DNA of 42,214 bases from positions 3,694,370 through 3,736,583 of the forward strand of contig NC_021017.1 in NCBI RefSeq assembly GCF_000210075.1. The letters are read 5' to 3'. Positions 1 to 9,034 of the stretch are shown here, in pieces. The position numbers and the translations under genes are program-made. Source of the stretch: Bacteroides xylanisolvens XB1A. Lineage in GTDB: Bacteria; Bacteroidota; Bacteroidia; Bacteroidales; Bacteroidaceae. The notes under the pieces were generated by a model. The model saw nothing but the letters and a program-made list of their open reading frames with translations. It searched no databases and was not told where the DNA came from. Each line of letters opens with the position of its first letter. The first letter of the stretch is position 1.

Positions 1-27
1 ACCACCGTAAGTCATAAACCAAATTCC

Positions 28-54
28 CCTCTGTGTCCTCCGCGTCCTCTGTGG
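28..54. repeat. Three tandem 9-bp units (CCTCTGTGT-like)
   Basis: Units CCTCTGTGT, CCTCCGCGT and CCTCTGTGG follow each other without spacing. Similar CTCTGTG strings are common filler between Bacteroides genes (recollection, not a search). No function is apparent. Confidence 0.7.
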
Positions 55-187
55 TGAAAACCTAAACAAGAACTAATAACCTTCATCTTTCTATCAATTC
101 CAGTCATTCCGTTTTGGGGGCTATTTTACCCTTTTACCCTCTTTGTAGCTTCCTGTAACGCTTGTTTTGGACGAATTTTAAGTTGAA

Positions 188-298
188 ATGAACGAAAACA
201 AAGTCCTGTTAGACAGTATCAGAGAAGGAAGAAATGAATTGAAAGTTCCGTTTCGGACAGTTTATCTACATTTGCCTACAGAAAAACCAATCATTTGA
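188..298 (+). CDS. Possible 36-residue leader peptide or sigma-factor remnant
   Basis: ATG at 188 opens a 36-codon frame that stops at 296-298, just before the lyase ATG at 303. The start of the peptide includes LLDSIREGRNE, which resembles the first helix of Bacteroidetes ECF sigma factors; the rest does not. It could be a decayed sigma-factor start, a leader peptide, or chance. The likely promoter at 267-274 lies inside this frame, which argues against it being part of the lyase transcript. Confidence 0.2.
   Translation: MNENKVLLDSIREGRNELKVPFRTVYLHLPTEKPII
267..274 (+). promoter_or_regulatory. Putative -7 box of the polysaccharide operon
   Basis: TACATTTG followed by C matches the Bacteroides -7 consensus TAnnTTTG and lies about 28 bases before the lyase ATG. 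No good TTTG -33 box stands 19-21 bp upstream, as expected if an activator or alternative sigma factor is needed. Confidence 0.4.
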
Positions 299-302
299 TA
301 TC

Positions 303-2906
303 ATGAAAAAAGTATTATTGATTTCATTCGTAATCTTGTCTGTGGCTGCACAGATGACACATGCGCAAAAACAAGCAGTCATCAAGTTGACGGAAACAAC
401 GTTGATGCATGAAATGCGTGCCACTCCTTATCCTCTTGATAAAGCGGTGGTAAATGATCGTGCGGTTTCTTTCCAATGGCCGCTCCGTTCGGACATGAAC
501 TCGCAGGACAGTCCGTTGGATGGATTCGAACACAAAGTAAAGAAGGTAGATAAAACGAAGATTACCTATCGGTTACGTTATTCGCAGGATGCCGGATTGA
601 AGTCCGGAGTTGTTCAGGTGGAAACTCGTTGGCCGTTCTATAATCCGGAACAACCGCTTGCGCCGGGGGGATGGTACTGGCAGTTCGGTTATGTAGAAAA
701 CGGACAAGTGACTTGGGGAAGCACCCAGCAAGTCACCGTAGAAGATCGTTCGGGCAAATTCTGTCCGCCTTCATTGAAAACAGTGTTGGCAAAACTACCT
801 GCCGACCATCCGCGTGTGTGGATCATGAAGAACGAATGGAAGGACTTTATAAATCACAGCAAACAAAAGGCAGAAAGGCAATGGTATCTTGAGCGTGCAG
901 ATCAGGTACTTCAGAATCCAATGAAATCAGTGAAAGATATTAATGTCTCGCAGGTGAAGAATCTGAAGAACGAGATGCAGATAAATTCATACCTCACTCG
1001 TGAAAGCCGTCGCATCATCGATGCGGAAGAGGGAAATACCGAAGCATTGATACGGGCCTGGTTGCTGACGCAGGATACTAAATATGCTGACGAAGCTATC
1101 AAACGGGTATTTATCATGGCCGACTGGGATAAAGATAAGAATGTGAAAGGAGATTTTAATGCTTCTAGCTTATTGTCTCTCTGCTCTATGGCTTATGATT
1201 CTTTCTACGACCGGTTGAATACATCACAAAAGAAAGCATTGCTGGAAGCCATCAAAAATAAAGGTGGTGAAATGTATGAGAACTTTAATAACAGGATGGA
1301 GAACCACATCGCCGACAATCATGTGTGGCAGATGACACTTCGCATCCTTACAATGGCGGCATTCAGTGTATATGGCGATCTGCCTGAAGCCGATACATGG
1401 GTGGATTACTGTTATAACGTATGGTTGGCACGTTTCCCCGGATTGAACAAAGACGGTGGCTGGCACAATGGCGATTCTTACTTTACGGTCAACACCCGTA
1501 CATTAGTAGAAGTGCCTTACTATTATAGCAAACTGACCGGTTACGACTTCTTTTCCGATCCTTGGTATCAGGGAAATATCATGTATACCATCTTCCAGCA
1601 ACCTCCTTTTTCCAAATCCGGAGGAAACGGAAGTTCGCATCAGAATGTGGGACGTCCAAACAGTATCCGTATAGGATATTTGGATGCGCTGGCACGCCTT
1701 ACCGGAAACACTTATGCCGCTGATTTCGTACGCCGTACATTGAAAGTGGAACCGGAATATATGAAGAAAGCCTTATTGAGTAAGCCCGGTGATCTGGCCT
1801 GGTTCCGCCTGCAATGTGATAAACCTCTGCCGGAAGGTGAAGGATTGACAGCACTCCCTGCAGGATACGTCTTCCCCGCAACAGGACTTGCCTCTTTCCA
1901 GACGAACTGGGACAGAGTAGGTGGAAATGCGATGTGGAGTTTCCGGTCAAGCCCTTATGGTTCTACCTCTCATGCACTTGCCAATCAGAATGCTTTCAAT
2001 ACGTTCTATGGTGGAAAACCATTATTTTACAGTAGCGGACACCACATTGAGTTTACCGACGTACATAGTATGTTGTGCCATCGTGCCACGCGTGCTCACA
2101 ATACGATTCTGGTGAACGGTATGGGACAACGTATCGGTACGGAAGGATATGGATGGATTCCCCGTTATTATGCCAGCGAGAAGATCGGGTATGTGCTGGG
2201 TGATGCTTCCAATGCTTACGGAAAAGTGATTTCACCGCTTTGGCTGACACGCGGCGAACAGTCGGAGGTGTATTATACGCCCGAAAATGGCTGGGATGAG
2301 AACCATGTGAAAACTTTCCGCCGTCACATTGTCAATTTGGGAAAGACAGGACTCATCTTTATCTATGACGAACTCGTGGCAGACGAACCTGTAAACTGGA
2401 GTTATTTGCTGCATACCACAGAAAATCCCATGACAGTGGATCAATCGAATCATCGCTTCGTGCATATTCAAGCCACGAACCGCGGAGGAGCATCAGACGC
2501 TTATCTTTTCTCCACCGGAACATTGCAGACTGATACGACGAGCCGTTTTTTCTATCCGGCAGTCAACTGGCTACGTGCTGATGACAAAGGGGTGTTCAAG
2601 AAGTATCCTAATCACTGGCATTTCACCGCTACATCGGAAAAGGCACAAGTATATCGTTTTGCCACTGTCATCAATACACATGCACTGAAATATCCTGCCA
2701 AAGATCCCGAAATCTTGTCCGACGGACGTATCAAAGTGGGCGGATGGCTGATCAGTGTTAACCTGAAATCCGACGGTGCTCCTTCATTCTTTATCCGCAG
2801 CACTCAAGAGAAGGTGAATATCACTTATAAAGGTGAAGCTACTGTCATCAATGAGGATGGGTACGAAACGGTAATGAGGGATACAGTGCCCGAACTGGAA
2901 ATCTGA
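303..2906 (+). CDS. Heparinase II/III-family polysaccharide lyase, secreted (DUF4962 type)
   Basis: This 867-residue protein is predicted to cleave a uronic-acid-containing polysaccharide by beta-elimination. A type I signal peptide (about 1-21, ending THAQ) is followed by a beta-rich DUF4962-like region (about 30-150), an alpha/alpha toroid (about 170-500) and a heparinase II/III beta-sandwich. Visible motifs are NHVWQ (339-343), WHNGDSY (387-393), SH at 556-557 and RATRAHN (about 594-600). H340, Y393 and H557 fit the His/Tyr/His residues of heparinase II and PL17 lyases. After H557 the usual HxHADQN pattern reads HALANQN, so a metal-type His and the Asp are changed. With no lipobox it is probably periplasmic. 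It is a paralogue of the lyase at 6448-8994, and the DUF3575 gene starts 26 bases later. The substrate cannot be read from the sequence. Confidence 0.85.
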   Translation: MKKVLLISFVILSVAAQMTHAQKQAVIKLTETTLMHEMRATPYPLDKAVVNDRAVSFQWPLRSDMNSQDSPLDGFEHKVKKVDKTKITYRLRYSQDAGLKSGVVQVETRWPFYNPEQPLAPGGWYWQFGYVENGQVTWGSTQQVTVEDRSGKFCPPSLKTVLAKLPADHPRVWIMKNEWKDFINHSKQKAERQWYLERADQVLQNPMKSVKDINVSQVKNLKNEMQINSYLTRESRRIIDAEEGNTEALIRAWLLTQDTKYADEAIKRVFIMADWDKDKNVKGDFNASSLLSLCSMAYDSFYDRLNTSQKKALLEAIKNKGGEMYENFNNRMENHIADNHVWQMTLRILTMAAFSVYGDLPEADTWVDYCYNVWLARFPGLNKDGGWHNGDSYFTVNTRTLVEVPYYYSKLTGYDFFSDPWYQGNIMYTIFQQPPFSKSGGNGSSHQNVGRPNSIRIGYLDALARLTGNTYAADFVRRTLKVEPEYMKKALLSKPGDLAWFRLQCDKPLPEGEGLTALPAGYVFPATGLASFQTNWDRVGGNAMWSFRSSPYGSTSHALANQNAFNTFYGGKPLFYSSGHHIEFTDVHSMLCHRATRAHNTILVNGMGQRIGTEGYGWIPRYYASEKIGYVLGDASNAYGKVISPLWLTRGEQSEVYYTPENGWDENHVKTFRRHIVNLGKTGLIFIYDELVADEPVNWSYLLHTTENPMTVDQSNHRFVHIQATNRGGASDAYLFSTGTLQTDTTSRFFYPAVNWLRADDKGVFKKYPNHWHFTATSEKAQVYRFATVINTHALKYPAKDPEILSDGRIKVGGWLISVNLKSDGAPSFFIRSTQEKVNITYKGEATVINEDGYETVMRDTVPELEI

Positions 2907-2932
2907 TCAATGAACATGAAAGATACGAATAT

Positions 2933-3670
2933 ATGAGACACTCTACTTTTAATATGAGAACTATATGTCTGTTGGCTGCATTATCGGGCATAACCGTCTT
3001 GTCGGCACAGACTCCCGGTAAACCCCGTGTACAGACTTCGGCAGCTCCGGAGGAAACTACGGTTTACAAGCCCGGCGGGAAAAAGCAGGAAACAGCAGTT
3101 GCGACTTCTTCAAAAAAGGAGGAGGATAAACGCCAATCCGGCAAAGAGAATGCAGGAAAGAAAGCGGCTGCCTTTGATGGTCAACGCTATCTGGCACTGA
3201 AAACGAATGTAGTATATGATGCTTGTGCTTTGCTGAACCTTGCCGTGGAAATGCAGGTGCATAAAAAGATCACGGTAGAGTTGCCGTTGACTTGCAGTTT
3301 GTGGGACTTGGGGGATAAGCACGGCGTGCGTACGGTAGCATTGCAACCTGAAGCCCGCTGGTGGATAGGAAATGAAACAGGACGGGGACACTTTGTCGGA
3401 CTGCACGCTCACATGGCATGGTTTAACGTGAAGTGGAACGATGACCGTTATCAAGATACTGATCGTCCGCTGTTGGGAGCCGGAATAAGCTACGGTTACA
3501 AACTCCCTCTTTCCAGACACTGGGGAGCGGATTTTAATCTGGGAGTGGGATATGCCAACATGAAGTATAACACCTATTATAATGTAGACAACGGCGCACA
3601 GCTGGATACGCGTGTCCGTCATTACTGGGGGATAACCCGTGTGGGAGCATCGTTGGTCTACCGCTTCTAA
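2933..3670 (+). CDS. DUF3575 outer-membrane barrel-like protein
   Basis: This 245-residue protein has a signal peptide ending near LSAQ, a charged Lys/Glu-rich linker (about 45-80) and a DUF3575 domain from about residue 88 to the C-terminal VYRF. Alternating aromatic strands and a terminal Phe suggest an outer-membrane beta structure. DUF3575 genes often sit at the head of Bacteroidetes fimbria-like operons beside Mfa/fimbrillin-like lipoproteins, as here. An in-frame ATG at 2954 would put the hydrophobic signal core directly at the N-terminus and may be the true start. A role in assembling or anchoring the two following lipoproteins is an inference. Confidence 0.75.
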   Translation: MRHSTFNMRTICLLAALSGITVLSAQTPGKPRVQTSAAPEETTVYKPGGKKQETAVATSSKKEEDKRQSGKENAGKKAAAFDGQRYLALKTNVVYDACALLNLAVEMQVHKKITVELPLTCSLWDLGDKHGVRTVALQPEARWWIGNETGRGHFVGLHAHMAWFNVKWNDDRYQDTDRPLLGAGISYGYKLPLSRHWGADFNLGVGYANMKYNTYYNVDNGAQLDTRVRHYWGITRVGASLVYRF

Positions 3671-3707
3671 CCTTAGATAGGAACATACATATAAATAAGA
3701 TAACAAT

Positions 3708-4718
3708 ATGAGAAGAAATTTATATATACTGGCACAGTGCACTTTCTTGTTGTTCATCACCTTGCTGGTGAATGGATGCAGCCTGCACGAAGAACCGGAA
3801 ATGACTCCCGAAGGAGAACTGGGAGTGGACCCGACAGCTGTAACACTCAACCTTAATCTGGCAATGAATCTAAGTTTGGCAGAAAGAGCACCGGTGACCA
3901 TCACCCGTGCGTCGGAAACCAACTATCTGCGTCGTTTCATCGTAGAAGCCTATCTGGATAGACAGGTGGCGGCACGGCAAACGGTATATGAAGAGGATTT
4001 TAACCGTGCCAGTCTGTCTGTTAGTATGAAGCTGCACGCCCGTAATTACCGCATCCTGGTGTGGGCCGATTATGTGAATGCGGAGACACCGGAACAGGGA
4101 CTTGTTTACGATGCCAAGAATCTGGCTTTTATCCTTCCTGCCGGAAAGTATATAGGGAATAGCCGCTATAAAGATGTTTTTGCTGCTTCTGCTATGGCAG
4201 ACCTGACTTCTTTCCGCAATCATTGGGGAGCTGAAACAAGTCTTGACGTTGAACTGTATCGCCCCGTAGCACGCTATGAACTGGTGGCTAAAGATGTGGC
4301 AACGTTTCTCAATAAACTGTCCACAGGCGGACTGAAAGGTGAAAGTTTTACCGCTCGTGTGAAGTACAGTGATTATTTGCCTACCGGTTACAATTTGTGG
4401 GATGATGTACCCAAGAACTCGCTCATGTACATGGAATATAAAGTGGCCTTTGAACGCCCTGCCGATGGTACGAAAGAACTGATACTGGGATTTGACTATG
4501 TGTTGACCGATGCCGGAGAAACCGTTTCCATCCCTGTAGAGCTCGAAATCTTGAATGAGAAGAATGAAGTGCTGGCACGTACAGCTTTCCGTATTCCTTG
4601 TGAACGGGGCAAAAACACAACGGTACGCGGTAACTTCCTGACTTCCGATGCTAATGGAGGAATAGGGATCGACCCCGATTATGACGGTGATCTGGAGGTA
4701 GACCTTGGAGAATTATAA
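3708..4718 (+). CDS. Mfa/fimbrillin-like lipoprotein (DUF6562-type)
   Basis: This 336-residue protein has a lipoprotein signal with lipobox LVNGC (Cys24) and is probably surface-exposed or periplasmic. The body resembles Bacteroidetes FimB/Mfa2- and DUF6562-like proteins: a beta-rich N-terminal half (VTITRAS, YRILVWADYV) and a C-terminal half ending GGIGIDPDYDGDLEV. The next gene carries the related string GVDPDYEALEMKV, so the two appear to share a fold. By analogy with Mfa2/FimB it could be an anchor or base subunit. It starts 37 bases after the DUF3575 gene and ends 48 bases before the next start, so it is operonic. The exact family name is from memory. Confidence 0.65.
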   Translation: MRRNLYILAQCTFLLFITLLVNGCSLHEEPEMTPEGELGVDPTAVTLNLNLAMNLSLAERAPVTITRASETNYLRRFIVEAYLDRQVAARQTVYEEDFNRASLSVSMKLHARNYRILVWADYVNAETPEQGLVYDAKNLAFILPAGKYIGNSRYKDVFAASAMADLTSFRNHWGAETSLDVELYRPVARYELVAKDVATFLNKLSTGGLKGESFTARVKYSDYLPTGYNLWDDVPKNSLMYMEYKVAFERPADGTKELILGFDYVLTDAGETVSIPVELEILNEKNEVLARTAFRIPCERGKNTTVRGNFLTSDANGGIGIDPDYDGDLEVDLGEL

Positions 4719-4766
4719 AATAGATAAATCAATTAAGAATTGCTTAACCATAAAACAATTAAGATC

Positions 4767-6317
4767 ATGAAAAAGAACTTATTTTATTCGCTAATGGCTT
4801 TGTTCGTAGTGCTTTTTGCATCCTGTGGACAAGAAGAAATCGTTTCGGACAACGGAACAGAAATCAATGCTCCTGTTACTATCTCTGTACAGGCTCCTGT
4901 AAATAACGTCTTTAGCCGTGCGGTTACCATCCCTGACGGTTATACGATGCAATGTATCATGCAATTACTGAATGCTGATGGCAATAAGATAGGCGATCAG
5001 GTAACTAAACCGGTTACAGACGGTAAGGTATCTTTCACTATTTCCGTAGATGAACAAAAAGAAGTGTCGAAAGCATTGTTTTGGGCTGAATACGTGCCGG
5101 AAAGTGGTGCCGCTAATAAAGTATATAACACTGCTGATTTGAGAGTAGTAGGATATAATACTGCGTCATTCGATCTGACAAATGATGCGTTGATGGCAGC
5201 CAGCGACGCTTTCTGCGGAAAATTGGAAACGATTGGTAATGCCAGTGTGACATTGAAACGCCCGTTTGCTAATGTGAGCGTAAAACCGAAGAATCCGGAA
5301 GTAGCTGCGGCAGCTAATAAACTGGAAATAAAATATAACGCTTTGAGCGGATATGATATTTTAGAGGGTAAATGTTCTGCTACGACTCCTGTGACTTATA
5401 CAAATGCAAGTTTTGCTTCTGCGGATGGCAATTGGTTCGCTAATTTCTTTTTTGCTCCTTCAAATGTAAGTAAATTTACAGAAGAAATAACCATGGCATT
5501 GAGTGGCGGATATAGTAAAGAGATTAAAATACCGGCAAATACATTACCTTTGGACGCTAATATGCAGATTATGGCTAAATTTGAAATCGGAGATGGAAAC
5601 TTTGACATTGAAGTAGGAGTGGATCCGGATTATGAAGCATTGGAAATGAAAGTTGGTAGTTATATCAATGCAGAAGGTAAAGTGGTACGTGATGCAGCGG
5701 ATGCTGTCGGTATTGTTTTCAAGATGGAGGCTATTGGTAGTGATGTGCCGGCTAATTATCCTGTAGCACTTCAAGGTAAGACAATTGCCGGATATGCGGT
5801 AGCGATTGAGAATGTGGCGACTGCTCGTCAGACTCTTAATACTGAATTATTGACTACTTTGGCTGAAACAGCTGCAGGTATGACAAATGGTACACAGACT
5901 ACGGACGTTTTATTAACAGGTCTTGGAGATGTTGCCTTTAAAACAACTTATGAGAAATGGGTGGGAGAACATGCTCCTGATAGTGAGAATTTGAGTGCAT
6001 GGTATATTCCTACATTGTCGCAATTGAGTGCGTTCATGGGTACATTGTTTACTATGAAAGAGATACCAGCTACTGGTAGTGAGGACTTCAGAAACATGTC
6101 GGAGTTTGAATTTGTCAATGGCAAAATGTTTGATAGAGAAACGATTGCTACAGTGAATTATGCTTCTAGTACTATCAATAACCAAGGTAATGTTTCTGGT
6201 GTACGTATTAATGTAGCTGATGGTGTTGTTACTAATGCACAAGAGGCGGGTATCAGTGTTAAGACAGCTCTTAATCAACAAGCTCTTTGCCGCCCAATGA
6301 TTACAATCTTTAAATAG
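4767..6317 (+). CDS. Fimbrillin-like lipoprotein with DUF1566/C-type-lectin-like C-terminus
   Basis: The start is set at ATG 4767 (516 residues), because the lipoprotein signal (lipobox LFASC, Cys20) begins there; an upstream TTG at 4740 would add nine polar residues. Residues about 25-300 resemble the preceding Mfa/DUF6562-like protein, ending GVDPDYEALEMKV. From about 310 the pattern changes to that of DUF1566/Lcl-C folds: GIVFKME, a GKTIAGYAVAIE stretch, W412-YIPT-LSQL, and a closing CRPMITIF (508-515). Such folds often form exposed tips or ligand-binding heads. An adhesin or glycan-binding tip on a short fimbria-like structure fits, but this is inference. No retroelement reverse transcriptase is nearby. 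Confidence 0.6.
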   Translation: MKKNLFYSLMALFVVLFASCGQEEIVSDNGTEINAPVTISVQAPVNNVFSRAVTIPDGYTMQCIMQLLNADGNKIGDQVTKPVTDGKVSFTISVDEQKEVSKALFWAEYVPESGAANKVYNTADLRVVGYNTASFDLTNDALMAASDAFCGKLETIGNASVTLKRPFANVSVKPKNPEVAAAANKLEIKYNALSGYDILEGKCSATTPVTYTNASFASADGNWFANFFFAPSNVSKFTEEITMALSGGYSKEIKIPANTLPLDANMQIMAKFEIGDGNFDIEVGVDPDYEALEMKVGSYINAEGKVVRDAADAVGIVFKMEAIGSDVPANYPVALQGKTIAGYAVAIENVATARQTLNTELLTTLAETAAGMTNGTQTTDVLLTGLGDVAFKTTYEKWVGEHAPDSENLSAWYIPTLSQLSAFMGTLFTMKEIPATGSEDFRNMSEFEFVNGKMFDRETIATVNYASSTINNQGNVSGVRINVADGVVTNAQEAGISVKTALNQQALCRPMITIFK

Positions 6318-6358
6318 TCACTGAATATTCGACCTTACTCAATAGAAATTCAAGGAAA

Positions 6359-6378
6359 GTGGGATCCCCCCATCCCGC
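6359..6378 (+). terminator. Short hairpin between surface-protein genes and second lyase
   Basis: GTGGGAT (6359-6365) can pair with ATCCCGC (6372-6378), with one G-T wobble, around a loop of six C. Only three T follow. This is the largest gap (130 bp) inside the operon, so the hairpin may weaken read-through or protect the 3' end of the upstream message. Confidence 0.35.
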
Positions 6379-6447
6379 TTTACCTTCTTCTTACATTGAA
6401 ACTTTTGAAAATAGCCCTCTAATCTTATACCAAGAAAAGAAAATAAT

Positions 6448-8994
6448 ATGCACACCACATTTCGCCTATCGGTTTTTCTTTTGTTCATGGTACAGCTGTT
6501 CTGTAGCTGTACATCTGACTCGCTGCCCGAACCGGACAGTACGCAGCCAGAGACGCCTGCCGGAATTCCCGATGCCTATCAGGATAAAATACGAACGCAA
6601 CCTTATCCCAAAGCAGATAATGAATTGTATCTGAATCCTGCTCCTCTTATTGTTCCTCAAGCCATGAAGACGGGCGAAAGACTGCAATTTTCCCTTTCAC
6701 GTACTGAAGATTTCAGCAGTTCCGAAACGCTACTTTCCGAACCGCAGGAATGGTGTATGTATAATCTTCATCGTCGTTTGGAGGTCGGCACATGGTATTG
6801 GCGCTTTCGTTCCACCAATCTTAATGGAACTACGCCCGGTGAATGGAGTGCTATCTATCGTTTCGAAGTAAAGAATGATACACCGGAATTTGTAACACCT
6901 CCTTTTCAGACATTCTTAGCAAATGCTCCCCGTCTGCATCCTCGTATTTACTGTTTTTTAGACGACCGTATCGGAGAGGCTCGTAACCGTGTCACTTCAC
7001 ACCCTGAATATGCAGAACTACAAAGTCGTGCTTCACAGGCATTGAAAGCCGAATACACCGGAATGACTGATTTATATAGCCGTGCAGAAGAGCTCCGGCA
7101 ACATGCCACTTATCTTTATCAGGCCTATCATTTAACCCAAAAAGAAATTTATGCCGAAAAGTTACGCCAGCTTCTCGAAGCGTTGATTGTCGCTCCCCCT
7201 GCTGATGGACAGCTTTTTGCATCCAACTTTACTGCCAGCAACATCGCATGGTGTCTTGTTGCAGCCTACGATCTGCTTTATAATAACTTGTCTGCTTCCG
7301 ATCGTACTGCTGCCGAAGAACTGATGATGCGTGTGGCACGTTACTATTACAAGGTAAATTGCGGTTTTCAGGAAAACCATCTCTTTGATAATCATTTTTG
7401 GCAGCAGAATATGCGCATCCTCTTTCAAGTGGCTTTGTCGCTTTACGACAAACCGGCCTATTCTTCCGAAGTGCTGCCCATGATGGAGTATTATTATGAA
7501 TTGTGGACAGCCCGTGCTCCTGCTTCCGGTTTCAATCGCGACGGTATATGGCACAATGGTACCGGTTATTTCAGTGCCAATATCTTGACTTTGGCGTATA
7601 TGCCGTCTCTTCTTTCATTCATCAGTCGGTACGATTTTCTATCACATCCGTGGTATCAGAATGCCGGACGTTCGTTGGTTTATACTTGCCCGCCGGGATC
7701 GAAAAGCAACGGCTTTGGTGACAGTAGTGAAAAGGGGAGTGAACCCAACCGTTTGGTTGCTGCCTTTGCTGACTATCTGGCGTGTGAAACGGGTAATTCC
7801 TATGCCGGATGGTATGCCGGAGAATGTCGGGACCTGTTGCGTCGGGATTATGAATTGCGTCTTTACCGGATGTGTACCGATCAGGATTACAATACAGCTT
7901 TTCCTGCCGGGGCTGATAAAATGGTATGGTATAAAGACGCCGGTGAAGTAGCCATGCACAGTGCTCCGGAAGATACGGGAAAGGATCTTGCGCTCTCGTT
8001 CCGTTCCAGTACATTCGGGTCCGGCAGTCACACTACTGCCAGTCAGAATGCTTTTAATCTGTTGTATAAGGGTGTCGATGTGTATCGCAGTACGGGCTAT
8101 TATCAGAATTTCAGCGATGCTCATAATCTGATGTCCTATCGCCATACGCGGGCGCATAATTCACTGTTGGTAAACGGTATCGGACAACCTTATTCTACCG
8201 AAGGTTATGGCAGTGTGATGCGTGCTATGGGCGGACAGCATATCAGTTACTGTTTGGGAGATGCTTCACATGCTTACAGAGGTATCAGCAATGACCCGAT
8301 GTGGGTTGGCTACTTCAAGCAGGCAGGTATTGAGCAGACGCCTGAAAATGGATTCGGTGCCACCCCGTTGACTAAATACCGTCGGCACGTGTTGATGCTT
8401 CATCCTCATACGGTGATTGTGTATGATGAGCTGGAAGCATCGGAGGCTGTCTGCTGGGAGTGGCTGTTGCATAGTCCTACGGAATTTAAGATCGATGCGG
8501 TAAAGAAAACGTTGTCTACAAATAATAAAACCAAAGGATGGATGGCTGTGACGCAGCTTTTTGGAGGACATGTTTTTACGCTGTCCCAAACGGACCGTTT
8601 TGTAGTGCCGCCCGCCATCATCGGAGCGGAGTATCCCAACCAGTGGCATTTGACTGCACGGGTTGACGGTTGTTCTGCCACCCGTTTCCTGGCTATTATT
8701 CAGGTAGGAGATGAGGCTGTTTCTATTATTAACCGTGACGGTGATACCTTTAATGTAGGCGACTGGACGGTCAAAGCGGTTTTGGATGCTTCCAAGGCAC
8801 CGGAACTGACAGTGAGTCATCGCACCGAACAAGCAGTATTTAGTTATGGAACAGACAATCCTGCGTTGAATGGCAATTTTTACTCTCGACAATATACGGG
8901 TTCCTCGTTGCTTTACGATGAGATAGATGGGGTTTATCAGGTGGTTGAAATGACCGACCGGAGTCCCATATCTACCCGGGTAGTAAATCAATGA
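6448..8994 (+). CDS. Heparinase II/III-family polysaccharide lyase, lipoprotein
   Basis: This 848-residue paralogue of the lyase at 303-2906 instead carries a lipoprotein signal (lipobox LFCSC), so it is probably anchored at the outer membrane and makes the first cuts outside the cell. Motifs in order: NHFWQ (N315, H316), WHNGTGY (368-374), FRSSTFGSGSH (H528) and RHTRAHN. These match the His/Tyr/His set of the heparinase II fold. After H528 the sequence reads HTTASQN rather than HxHADQN, so the second His and the Asp are missing, as in the first lyase. It follows the fimbrillin-like gene by 130 bases and precedes the susC-like gene by 40. The substrate is unknown; a glycosaminoglycan or other uronate polymer is likely. 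Confidence 0.83.
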   Translation: MHTTFRLSVFLLFMVQLFCSCTSDSLPEPDSTQPETPAGIPDAYQDKIRTQPYPKADNELYLNPAPLIVPQAMKTGERLQFSLSRTEDFSSSETLLSEPQEWCMYNLHRRLEVGTWYWRFRSTNLNGTTPGEWSAIYRFEVKNDTPEFVTPPFQTFLANAPRLHPRIYCFLDDRIGEARNRVTSHPEYAELQSRASQALKAEYTGMTDLYSRAEELRQHATYLYQAYHLTQKEIYAEKLRQLLEALIVAPPADGQLFASNFTASNIAWCLVAAYDLLYNNLSASDRTAAEELMMRVARYYYKVNCGFQENHLFDNHFWQQNMRILFQVALSLYDKPAYSSEVLPMMEYYYELWTARAPASGFNRDGIWHNGTGYFSANILTLAYMPSLLSFISRYDFLSHPWYQNAGRSLVYTCPPGSKSNGFGDSSEKGSEPNRLVAAFADYLACETGNSYAGWYAGECRDLLRRDYELRLYRMCTDQDYNTAFPAGADKMVWYKDAGEVAMHSAPEDTGKDLALSFRSSTFGSGSHTTASQNAFNLLYKGVDVYRSTGYYQNFSDAHNLMSYRHTRAHNSLLVNGIGQPYSTEGYGSVMRAMGGQHISYCLGDASHAYRGISNDPMWVGYFKQAGIEQTPENGFGATPLTKYRRHVLMLHPHTVIVYDELEASEAVCWEWLLHSPTEFKIDAVKKTLSTNNKTKGWMAVTQLFGGHVFTLSQTDRFVVPPAIIGAEYPNQWHLTARVDGCSATRFLAIIQVGDEAVSIINRDGDTFNVGDWTVKAVLDASKAPELTVSHRTEQAVFSYGTDNPALNGNFYSRQYTGSSLLYDEIDGVYQVVEMTDRSPISTRVVNQ

Positions 8995-9034
8995 TAAACA
9001 ATGAAACATAGTGAATATAAATAACAAACAGAAT

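Larger units (their letters stand above)
1..302. other. Intergenic leader of the polysaccharide locus
   Basis: No convincing complete gene is seen upstream of the first lyase. The stretch holds a 9-bp tandem repeat (28-54), a 36-codon open frame (188-298) and a likely -7 promoter element (267-274). The regulator of the locus, if adjacent, must lie to the left of the window. Confidence 0.6.

Noticed and set aside
3110..3922. 270-codon open frame on the minus strand
   Set aside because: It is antisense across the DUF3575 gene and the start of the next lipoprotein gene, and its translation has no family pattern. Other long antisense frames at 7642-8157, 8266-9090, 13457-14020, 16077-16925 and 22285-22842 were rejected for the same reason.
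5700..6317. Target protein of a diversity-generating retroelement
   Set aside because: The C-terminal fold fits such targets, but no reverse transcriptase, template repeat or adenine-rich variable repeat pair is visible in the window.
6359..6634. Open frame on the plus strand before the second lyase
   Set aside because: It overlaps the lyase signal peptide in another frame and begins inside a hairpin; it has no recognisable features.
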